Below are positions 10,900-21,100 of a DNA stretch of 64,000 nt, piece after piece. This stretch comes from Strigamia acuminata. Taxonomy: Eukaryota > Arthropoda > Chilopoda > Geophilomorpha > Linotaeniidae. The position numbers were made by a program, and so were the translations under genes. Within the stretch, counting starts at the first letter, position 1, and the number at the start of each line of letters is the position of its first letter. Location of the stretch: positions 1,302,001 through 1,366,000 of the forward strand of contig OX442315.1 of assembly GCA_949358305.1 (NCBI GenBank), read 5' to 3'. The notes beneath the pieces are model-generated. The model was not told the origin of the DNA and did not search any database. It worked only from the letters and a program-made list of their open reading frames with translations.

Positions 10900-11715
10900 C
10901 TGTAATGATGGAAACAAAATAATTAATAAAATTGCCAATAACACGGAGATAAATAGGGGGTGGGCTCGAGGAACGTCGCTGAAACGTGCGGCCGTTCGTC
11001 GAGTCCTATTCCTGTTCATTGATTCGTCCTTGTCAGGAAGAAAGAGTCTTCTTGGCACATCTGGCTCACGTCCAACGATAACCACGTGACGGAATCGAGC
11101 GTATTAATCCGGAAATTCTCTTCGGATTATTTAATTTAAAATTAAACTGTAAATTCGTATTAAACCAATAAATTCGCGAAATCGTTCGTGAAAATCTCCA
11201 ATGACAATTTTAGAACATGTAAATAAATGTTCTTGTCATAAATAAATTGTAAAGAAATAAATTTGTCTAAAACTATTCCTAAAATTCGGGAACAACTCGA
11301 ATTTAAAACGAATCTAAAATAAATTAGTGTCATCGGAAAAATTCGCGAATAAAATAACGAATAAAAATAGAAAACAACGTTCTATAAATTATTCCAAAAT
11401 CTGTCCAATAAATTATTCCCATTCCTGGAAATATAATAAGAGAGCTCGTTTCCTTTGTCTCGTTCGTGTCAATTGTCGTGAGTCATTTTCAAGGAGCGAG
11501 GCGACATTAAGTCTGCCATCGCGTCCTTGAAAACAAACAATAAGGAGAAAATACAATCGCTTGCGCGATCGTGTGTATTAGTATAATAATTATACACTAT
11601 TTCGAACGCAGAGCGTTCATGTCAAGTATTAGTCAAGTGTATCTTTAATTCAACCGCACGGAGCTAAATCTCGTGCGGCGATGCCGACTACTACCTGATC
11701 GGGTGGAACTACGTT
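10900..11715 (-). other. Gypsy B pol-ORF3 spacer, left part
   Basis: AT-rich DNA without a convincing frame, between ORF3 and the copia-2 insertion. It continues at 25753-26301 beyond copia-2, giving a spacer of about 1.4 kb in the original element. It ends at the acceptor TTACAG just before ORF3 (10900-10905), so part of it is probably an intron. Confidence 0.6.
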
Positions 11716-11720
11716 AACGT

Positions 11721-12153
11721 TGTCCAGTCCGTGGAGGCCAGGAAACATCGGAAAGGAGTTGAAACCAGCTTAAAATGTGCGGGGAGCTCGCACTTCGCGC
11801 CCGCCATGTTTTTAATCACGTGAAAACAGAAAACAACTGGGTTTGAGGCTAATTGGTCTCAAACCGTACAAAATATGACAATAGGACAACTCAATAGCAA
11901 CAAGCATTGATTTGTTCTTTACAATATAAGTAATTGTTAACCTAGGCATAAGTAACCGATAAACAACACGGAAAACAACATTTATCGCTCTCTCAAGCAG
12001 ACGACACAAGAAACATAGAATATGTGTGTTAACACATAAGAGTAGCATTAATATGCGCTACACGGGTATCCAAAGGATGCCAACACACATATCTGCCATG
12101 CCTATCCAGAAATGCATGGGGAAACGGACAAAATAATTAATCGCATACAAATA
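11721..12153 (-). repeat. 3' LTR of copia-2
   Basis: 433 bp, about 99% identical to 25315-25747. The last plus-strand bases (CATACAAATA) differ by one base from the partner (CATACTAATA). The outer left flank is AACGT. Confidence 0.92.
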
Positions 12154-12170
12154 AATCCCCCTTCGATTAA
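12154..12170 (-). other. Polypurine tract and very short 3' UTR of copia-2
   Basis: Only 17 bases separate the gag-pol stop (12171-12173) from the LTR. On the minus strand they contain GAAGGGGGATT, the same tract as in copia-1 and copia-3. Confidence 0.8.
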
Positions 12171-15100
12171 TCAATTTGTCGCAACAAAAATGTGCTCGCA
12201 CAACGCGTCCAATTTTGCGCGGGACAACCACTTTGTCATAATGTCCGCGACGTTGAGGGTCCCTGGGATGTGCCTGATTCGAAAAACATCTTTCTCGAAC
12301 CAGTCGCGCAAGAAATGCAATTTCACGTCTATGTGTTTGTTTGCGCGATTTTCTATGCGGTTTTTCGCATACTGGATCGCAGGCATTGAATCGGCATAAA
12401 CACATGGTATTTCCCGGTCAAACCCGTCGATCATCACTTCAGCGTCAAATATGCGTTCCAACCAAATTATCTCCTTCACACCGTCCACAACCGCCAAAAA
12501 TTCGCTTTCCATAATGGAAAGGGCAGTAATGGTCTGCTTATGGCAGTTCCAGGAGACGGGGACACCACCCAAATAGATAATGTGCCCGCCAAAACTTCGG
12601 CGTTTGTCTTGATCCAGCGCGTAAGACGCATCTGTATAAACAGTTAACTTGTCACTTTGGCAGTTCCCAAGATTAATGGAGAAATTCGGCGTATTAGCCA
12701 GGTAACGCAAAACTTGAAGCAGCATGTTTACGTGTCGTGTCGAGTGAGTCTCATTGTATTGAGACAATACAATTACCGAAAACAAGATATCGGGTCTTGT
12801 GCGACTTGCGATGAAGAGCAAACTTCCAACAAGAGACCGATATGGAAAACTCGAATTAACACGTTCTCCCGTTTGGACTTTTTGGATCATAGTGCCGGGC
12901 GTGCCAGGCACTCTAACACGGTGAGATGGGTCAATACCGTATTGCTTGCAGAGCTTCGCAATATAGGTGCGTTGATGAATGAGGATATTCCTCCCGTCCC
13001 TACAAAACTCAATCCCTAATAAAAGGGTGACGGGGCCCAAATTGACAATCTCAAAGGATTGTTGAATCCATTCTAAAACGCACTCTTCTGCCAACTCATC
13101 CCTCGAAAATAATACAATATCGTCGACGTAAAAGATGAGTATGGCGTCCGAACCCAAGCTATACACACAGTTAAGACCCAAAACCGGTTCAAAACCTATT
13201 TCAATCAGCTGGTCGTGTAAGCGCTGGTACCACATACGACCAGACTGATGAAGCCCATAGAGAGATTTTCTCAACTCCCAACATTTGTGTTGGTTTTCAG
13301 GTGTTCGATATCCCTTGGGGATGTTGATGTACTGCACCTCATCGAGGTCCCCATATAGATATGCGGCCTTGATGTCAAGGTGTAAGTCACGCCAGCTCCT
13401 TAATACTACAAGAGTACAAAAGAACATCATGACCAACACAAAGTTGACTACGGGGGAGAAGACCTCCGTAAAGTCAATGCCGGGCTTCTGCTTGAACCCT
13501 TGTGCAACAAGACGAGCACGATATCTGCTAATCGCACCCGTATGATCTCTTTTGAGTTTATAAATCCATTTTGTCCCTAGCAAGGTTTTATCCTTGACTT
13601 CACTTTTGTCAACCTCGACATACACCTCTCGTTCTTTAAAAATGTCGATTTCGTCCTCCATTGCCCTTTCCCAATCAGGTTTCCCAACACCTGTCACAGC
13701 CTCTTCGTAGGTGTCAGGCTCTACAGAGCAACAACCAGCAAAACCGACATTGATGTCTTTGAAGTTGAACAATTCCGAGATATACTCGTATCCCTCGTCC
13801 CGACACCACCGCACAACTTCAACACGACTTCGAATTCTGTCATGCTTTGGTGAAATGTAATAAACATCAACCTGTCCAGCCGTTGCGCCTGATTTTCGCA
13901 CAGACTGCCGTCTTTGCCATTTAGACATGTCCAACGGCAATAACCCACCAGCTGGAACTGTGCGTTCCCCTGTGTCCTTTCCTTTTCGTGGGGGATTGCG
14001 ACGCACAGGTGTAGGTGACGTTCGGGGGGATAGTTGAGGACTCGCATCAGGATCCTCAATTTCATCCTCGTCATCGGGGTAAATATTGAAGAAATTCTCA
14101 TCATCCCCCTTCGCCCCACCAATTTCATCAACATTTGCATCTGTAAGGACATCTTGCACTATATCCTCGATGACATCTTCCACAATTCCAGCGTCCTCAA
14201 CTTGTTCAGGTGCCTCTTCGGGCGCAGGTTCCTGAATTGGGGGTGGGGGAACCACTACTTCTGGTAGGGGACCACCATGAACGCTGTCGTCGTCTGACGA
14301 GGAGCCATCCTCGTTTGAAGAATCAGACATGCTATCGAAATATGAGGGGCTCGAGGGAGGAATTTTCAAATTTTCGTACCAAAAATTCTGTTCCAATATT
14401 TTAACATGTTTCGAGAAGAACACTTGGTTCCGTTTCGGGTCCCAAATTCGATACCCACGGGTGGAAGCCGCATAACCAATCAATGCCCCTGCCCATGCCC
14501 TTTCTTTCAATTTCCCACCCCTTGTCTGAGAAGGAATGTGGACATATGTCAATGCCCCAATGCATTTGACATGACGCAGGGACAATTTCTTATTGTAGAA
14601 CACATTGTAAGGTGTTTTCCCTCCTAATCCCGTGTGTGGGAATCGATTTTTCAAATAAACGACAGAAACTGCAAGTTCTGCCCACAAAGTCGGGGAAAAA
14701 TTATTTTCAAAAAGTAAGGCCCGGATTCCATTAAGAATGGTGCGGTTCGCTCGCTCAGCAACCGAATTCATCTCGGGGCTGTATGTATTCGTTCTCATAC
14801 ATTTCAACCCAATGCTGTCAGTATAAGCATTCCATTGTTTCGATATGAACTCCCCACCATTGTCGGTTTTAATGGCTTTAACTTTTTTAGAAGTAAGCCG
14901 TTCAATTTCCGTCAACCACTTCTTGAAATGACCCAAAACTTCATCTTTCGTTTTCATGATGATAATCCACATCAGTCGGGAGAAATCATCAACCATAATT
15001 AGGAAATAAAATGCCCCACCAATGCTCTTAACCGGTGAGGGCCCCCAAACATCTAAGTGAACAATTTCCAAAATCCCTTTAGTGGAGATATTAATAATGG

Positions 15101-16708
15101 GAGGAAAGCTTGCACGTGTGCTTTTCGCCCTCGAACAAGCATCGCAAGCCGACAATTCATTGTTGGAAAGTTTCAGCCCAAATACTTCATCGGATTTTTC
15201 CAACAATGCAATCCCTTTCGCATTAAGGTGCCCAAAACGTGAATGCCAAACATCCATCGTTTGGGGTTTGTCCGGTTTAACAAGCGCTTTGTTCCCACCA
15301 TTATCTTTAAAATTGTTTTGTACAACTTGTTTGGAAATTTTCGGAGTCTTTGATTTATCCCCATTGTTGGCTATCAAGCCGACCTGTTTGTTGTTCAAAA
15401 CATTCATCTTCTGACTCGGACTCGCATTATTTGCCACGATCGCTTGCGCATTATTCGCAGTATTTACTTGCCCCTTATTCGCAATTGCAGGTTTCCCTGT
15501 CTTACTCAAATTTTGGGTTAATGCAGTCTTAAAATCTAAATGAGTTAGTAATGAATTAACAATTTCTTCACCCTTTAAAGGTGGACTAGGCTTCACTGCC
15601 GCATTCTGTTGCGCAGGTAATGCAGCAGCGTTAACAATGTGTGCAGTATTCACTTGACAATTGACTTTATACATTCTATCACTCGTACGTGTCGCAGTGA
15701 TAGAAGGCGCATCAATACTGTCATGAAAAATGGACATTTTTCCATTCTTTACAAATGTGGTAGCCCCAGCTTCATCTGCACGACCTAATGAAATCAGATT
15801 CTTTCTGAAGTTTGGAGCGTAGAAGACATTTTTCAACTGTAATTCCCGTTTCTTTTGTCCATAAAAAGATATTAATGTCACAGTCCCGATGCCCTCGATT
15901 TTCGACTTTCCTTCGCCCTGCTGGACGCTGTAACCAGTTAATGGTTTGAAGTCAGAGAACCAGGACTTGTTGAACGAGAAATGGTCTGTCGCTCCTGTAT
16001 CGACGTACCATTGCGAATCAAAGTTTGCATGTGACACCAATGATACGACAGGAGGTTGCTCTTGATTCGAAATCGCTGCGGAGAAGTAAGAGATGGGGAC
16101 GTCATCAAAAACATTCATTTGAGTGACGGCGGCCTTTTGCCGGCTTTTTCCACGTGATTTTCCTCGTGGATTGCCCCTAAACTGTCCTGTTGATCCGCCT
16201 CTTCCAGTAAGTTGCTGTTTAGGTGGAGAAGGGCAGTCGCGGGAAAAATGGCCCGTCCCACCGCAGGTAAAACACACACGTGGGGAACTGGGCGCGGTTC
16301 CGCCGCGTCCACGTTGACCACTGCCTCCGCCAAAGAAGGCTCCAGTGTTTTCCAACGGTGTCGGGTTGGGCACTCCAAATTCGTCCCCCTTCTCGTAAAG
16401 GCGATTATACTCGCCTAAAAGTCTTTCTTTCACGGCAGCGGCCGTAAATTCCGGGTCGGGCCAGTGATACACTGTCTGTTTGACTGGCTCGAATTGGGGC
16501 GGCAAAAGGTCCAAGTACTGGAAAGCGTGGAACTCATCCGAGACCACAATCTTCACGTCGGCGAGTTGTGTAACTTTCCGGTCGACACGGGAAGTAAAGA
16601 CGACCATCTCTTCATCCTCCCGTAGACGCATATCGAGGAATTCCCGCCGGAGTCGGGCTTTGCGTGCGCGCGTGGTCGGCTGGTAAGCCGCTTTCAGCGC
16701 TTCCCACA
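12171..16708 (-). pseudogene. Copia-2 Gag-Pol polyprotein, main segment
   Basis: About 1512 codons, continuing the frame that starts at 24182. Joined across copia-3, with one CACCC counted, the coding length is 4812 bases (1603 aa) and stays in frame. In order: rest of Gag; zinc knuckle CFTCGGTGHFSRDC near residue 237; protease WYVDTGATDH near 326; a long Ala/Asn-rich linker; integrase with the HHCC finger, HLDVWGP, KTDNGGEF and NSVAERANRT; an acidic Ser/Asp-rich linker; reverse transcriptase with YVDDIVLFS near 1284; RNase H with YTDASYA and YADSMPAIQ. The family is the same as copia-1 and copia-3 but more distant. All catalytic motifs I looked for are present, so it was probably competent before copia-3 landed. 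Confidence 0.94.
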
Positions 16709-16713
16709 CACCC

Positions 16714-17249
16714 TGTTGGTCAAAAGACCATTTTGTATCGATGAATACATTTGTTATTTCCTAGTTTTCCCTTTGTGTTTAGGTATACAGCGCATCTTTG
16801 TTATTATTTAATTGATTTCGATGTTACCATTCGTTTTGCGCTGTCCCGTATGTAATTCCATACTTTTATCACTTTATGCTAGGATTTGTCCTATTATCAA
16901 ATGATTTGTTCAAACTTAATGTAAATTCCCGGCACTAGGTGCCACTACCCATTGCTTTTTCATCCAAGATGGCGTCATACACAGCCGTGTATGACTTAGC
17001 TGCTTTCCCACCTGTTTGGATACCTATTTGTAATGTATTACTATTTAATTAAACCGTTTTTATTGTTTTACTCATTGTGTTTGATTTAAAGCACCTTTAG
17101 TGCTTCTTGCTAGCGCATATAAGCGGCATTAGGCCGCGCGCATTTCCGAAACGATACGCGTCGTATCGTTAACGTCTGTGCGGGTCGCACAGCGCCAATT
17201 CACGCTTTCAATCGGTTTACACCGATATTTTGCGCATTCTCTGCCTACA
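16714..17249 (+). repeat. 5' LTR of copia-3
   Basis: 536 bp, TGTTGG..TACA. It contains TCCAAGATGGCGTC at 16963-16976, also present in the unrelated LTR of gypsy B, and short palindromic blocks such as ACACAGCCGTGTAT. Confidence 0.96.
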
Positions 17250-17250
17250 T

Positions 17251-17261
17251 TGGTAGCAGAG
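17251..17261 (+). other. Primer-binding site of copia-3 (initiator tRNA-Met)
   Basis: TGGTAGCAGAG begins one base after the LTR and is complementary to the 3' end of initiator tRNA-Met. Confidence 0.88.
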
Positions 17262-18158
17262 GGTGGTTGTTGGTTAAACAACCACTCCATTCGCCTAATT
17301 TATCGACGTTTTTTCGCGAAATTCGCGAATTTGCGCCGATATTTTTATTTTCAGATTTTCGGCGGCCATTTTGTCTCGATTTTCGTCTCGCCTGCGACGC
17401 CGACGTTTTATCGACGTTCACAGACGACCAGGGTCGTCAATCACACCATTATTTGTCTAATTTTCTCCGAAATTCCGCGGGATTCGCGAATTTCGAGAGA
17501 AATTCTTTCTTTTTGCAGATTTCACGTCGATTTTCGCTTCGCCAATGTCGAAGTGACGTTTTTCAACGAGAAACGGATCGAATTCCGCTGTGTATACCCC
17601 GGCGTATGCACAGTATCGTCGATCTATTATTTTCCGGACGAAGAGCCTCGATTTATCGAGAAGAAATTCGGATTTTTCAATCCGAATTTGCGCTTTTTCC
17701 AGTTTTTCGAGAAAACTGCGCCGTGCCTTCATTTGCACGAGGATCGCAACCGCGATCGATTCACCTATTTCTCCTTCTGTCGAAATACTATTGTTAATTT
17801 TAAGATATTATTAAGGCTTTTGGGGGTTCCTTTAGAATCGTGTTTGCCCTTGGATCGAGTCCGGTCAAGCTTACACGTATTCTCCGGTTGTGCTTGTCGT
17901 GGTACAAGTGAGGTTTCCCGCGGCTCCAGGAAGCCGATCGGACCCTCTCAGACTGGCAACCGGAGGTTATTTGATTCCTTCAGAAGGAATTGCCCAATTT
18001 GTGGTTTTTCGCCTCGAACACCGAGGGAACCGTGCAGTGAAGTGCTCCGAATTGTGAAAATTGTGAAAAGTGCTCCAATCTTGTGCGACATTTCAGCGCC
18101 TCTCTCTGAGTCAGTGTGATTTTCGCGTTGTGTTACGCTCTTCGCGAATCGATCTACG
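17262..18158 (+). other. Long untranslated leader of copia-3
   Basis: About 900 bases. It repeats the features of the copia-1 leader: doubled TTCGCGAA palindromes near 17314-17331, TTTTCAG and TTTTTGCAG strings, and a later block with TTAAG..TTTTGGGGGTTCC followed by a hairpin. An open frame crosses the LTR and leader (17178-18119), but its composition looks non-coding and it is not conserved in copia-1. Confidence 0.7.
17973..17991 (+). promoter_or_regulatory. Conserved leader hairpin of copia-3
   Basis: An 8-bp stem (one G-U pair) with the same CTT-CAG-AAG apex as copia-1 and the same GCCCAATT immediately after it. The outer stem bases differ from copia-1 but still pair. It sits 167 nt before the ATG. 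Confidence 0.6.
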
Positions 18159-21100
18159 ATGCAGAAAGCGGCCAACTCGAACAGTTTAATTCCGGTTCTC
18201 GGTGTCGACAATTATGAACAATGGCGATTGTCGATGCAGTTTCTCTTAAAATCGGAAGGGCTTTGGCGTCACGTAACGGAGGATAAGGAGGCAGAGCACA
18301 TTGCCACCCTGACGCCAAAAGAACTTGATCGCTTTATGGTGAAGAAGGACAAGGCCCTAGGCCACATATACATCCATGTGAGCCCCGCCAAGCGTACAGT
18401 TTTGGAAACCTGTAACACGCCAAAGGAGGCGTGGGACAAGTTGGCGAAAACCTACGCACCCAGCTCTAGAGCCCGTCAAGCGGCGATGCGCTGGGAGTTT
18501 CTCAGCCTCCAACTCCAACCTGGCGAAGATATGCCGGACTTCATTGCCCGCGTCGACAATTACGTGCGGCAACTAAGCGATGTCAACGAGATTATTAGCC
18601 CGGTTCACCACGCATACCAGTATTTGAAGTGTCTGCCGCCTGAATATGCTCAGGCAACATTTGCCATATACCACTGGCCGGATCCCCAATTCACGCCGAA
18701 GGATGTCGCCGAGCAGCTGATTTCCGAGCACATGCGGCTCAAATCCATCGGGTTGCTCGGAACGAGCCAATCATCAGCTCACACGTCTATGAAGGGACAA
18801 TTCCGACCCCGAAATAAATCCGGACCTCGTGATATCTCGACAGTGAAGTGTTTTAATTGCGACCAGCTCGGACATTACGCGAACCGATGTCCACGTCCAC
18901 CCCGTCAACAACAGGGACAACCTACGGTTTCACTCCAACGTAATTCTCGGAGCAAGAGTCGCCGGCGCAACAAGAACGCTGCTGCGAAGGCCAACAACGC
19001 GCGTCCCCGAGAAAGCTCGCATCCACACCGAGAGGGGACATATTTTGTCAATGCGCCGCAGGTTATCCAACGTCCAGTCGCTCATTTTATGCAATCCAAT
19101 GAGTGGATTCTGGATTGCGGCGCTACAGATCACGTATCTCACGTGCGTGCCGGTTTCACCGAGTTCACCGATGTCATTCCATTCGACATCGAGTTGGGAC
19201 AGGGAAAGTCCCAAGTGACGGGAAAAGGAACGGTTCGTTTGCTAATGGCGATCGATAAGACCCGGTGCACCGTGAATTTAACAAACGTCCTTTACGCGCC
19301 GAATTTCGAGGCAAACTTGATTTCGGTTTCGAAGATAGACAAGGCGCGACATCATATCCACATTTTCAATAGTGAGATACATGTTTACGAATCGGACATT
19401 CGCAGCCCTCTTATTCGTGCAAAGGAGAGAGGAGGTCTTTATTATGTGGACGGTTTGTGTACAAATCCGACATTTGCGACAACGGTTTCTCCCACTGTAC
19501 AACCGACTCCAACGCTACCGCCGCAAATGTACGTGACTACGGAAGAGGATTTCATTAAAATTCCCAAACCGAAAAAGGGAAAAGGACAGCAACGAGAAAT
19601 TACGGATTTTCGGATTGAAATGCCGCTAGTTGAACCCGTGAAGCAAATTCCCGTCCAACAAGCTCCCATTCCAACCAATCCGATTCCTCCTCCTATCCCT
19701 ACTCAAATCCACAACGATTTGACCACCCTTCCTTCCTATGCGAATGCCCTACAGTCAATCCCAACAGCAACTCCTATTGCAATTCCAAATGCAAATTCCT
19801 TTCCTCCCCTCGGCAATCCGTCTCAACCGAAAAAGAAGGTCATCGCAAATCCAGCCTCCGTCAAGGATGCCACCGGCTTATGGCATAGCCGGCTTGGCCA
19901 CCTCCATACGAATGGAATGAAGCTATTGGCCGCAAACGACCAAGTTTACGGAATGTCACCAGGGGAAGTGAGCAGGGAATTGGCCTGCAACGACTGCAGA
20001 ATAGCCAAATCGACAAAAGCTTCTCATAAGCCTGATCCTAATCCCTCGACTACGAAGCCTTTGGACCTTCTCCACATGGATATTTGGGGGCCAGCCCCAG
20101 TTCCATCGTTTGGAGGAGCACGTTTTGTCCTTACCGTCATCGACGACGCAACACGCTATTGCTGGATTATACCGCTAGCCCAGAAATCGCAGGTTTTCGC
20201 AACCTTTAAGGACTTCGTTGCTCGAGTTGAGAGAATCCAGGACACGCAAATAAAAGCGATTCGGACTGATCGAGGCGGAGAGTTTATGTCAAACGAGTTT
20301 CTCCGATATCTACAAGCCAAGGGCATCCAAGGTCAACGGACAAATCCGTCTTCACTACAGATGAACGGCACGGCCGAGCGCATAAACCGGACAATGGCCG
20401 ACAACTTTCGTGCAGTCTTATCCGAGACTAAGTTGCCGGAGGCGCTCTGGGCCGAGCTAGCGGTCACGTTTGCCTACATCAAGAATCGGAGCCCTCATTC
20501 TCGACTTAACAATCAAGTTCCGTATATCCTTTGGCGACAGAGAGCCCTTTCGTTACGACATCTACGAAAAGTCGGTTCCAAGTGCTGGGTGCACTACACC
20601 GCACCAGGACGCAAGAAGCTGGATCCGCGGGCCTGGGAGGGATATTTAGTCGGCTACGCTTCAGGGACCCGTGGATACAGAATTTGGAACCCAACTGACA
20701 ACCAAGTCTACGAATCTATTCACGTTAAGATCGATGAGCGGCAGTCGTATCGGAAATCCATCAAAATTTCGACGCAGCAGCCGCAACAATCGTTTACTGG
20801 TCCCGGACAGCAAACCGTTACATTTGATGATAACCTACATTACCATCAGTGGCCGAAAGGATCTGATTCCGAGGCGTCAGAACATTCTGCGAACGATTCC
20901 GAACGTGTGTCGACGGCATCCGCTTCGATGCACACGCCTCTGGCTTTTCCGCACATCCACATACCACCACCGACAACTCCGGAACGGGCATTGCTGGATT
21001 TATGTGCGACCTTACCTCCGGGTTCTGCGTCTCTTCGACAATCCCATCATATTTCATATGAAGAGGAACGTGATACGGACCACGACATCCGAGAGATGGA

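Noticed and set aside
10900-11085. Hydrophobic stretch at the start of the long gypsy B ORF3 frame, looking like a signal peptide or membrane anchor
   Set aside because: It translates an AT-rich sequence ending in a consensus splice acceptor directly before an ATG, so it is more likely intron. Without it there is no support for an envelope protein.
17178-18119. A 313-codon plus-strand open frame across the copia-3 LTR and leader
   Set aside because: It starts inside the LTR, has leader-like composition, is not conserved in copia-1, and ends just before the real gag-pol ATG.
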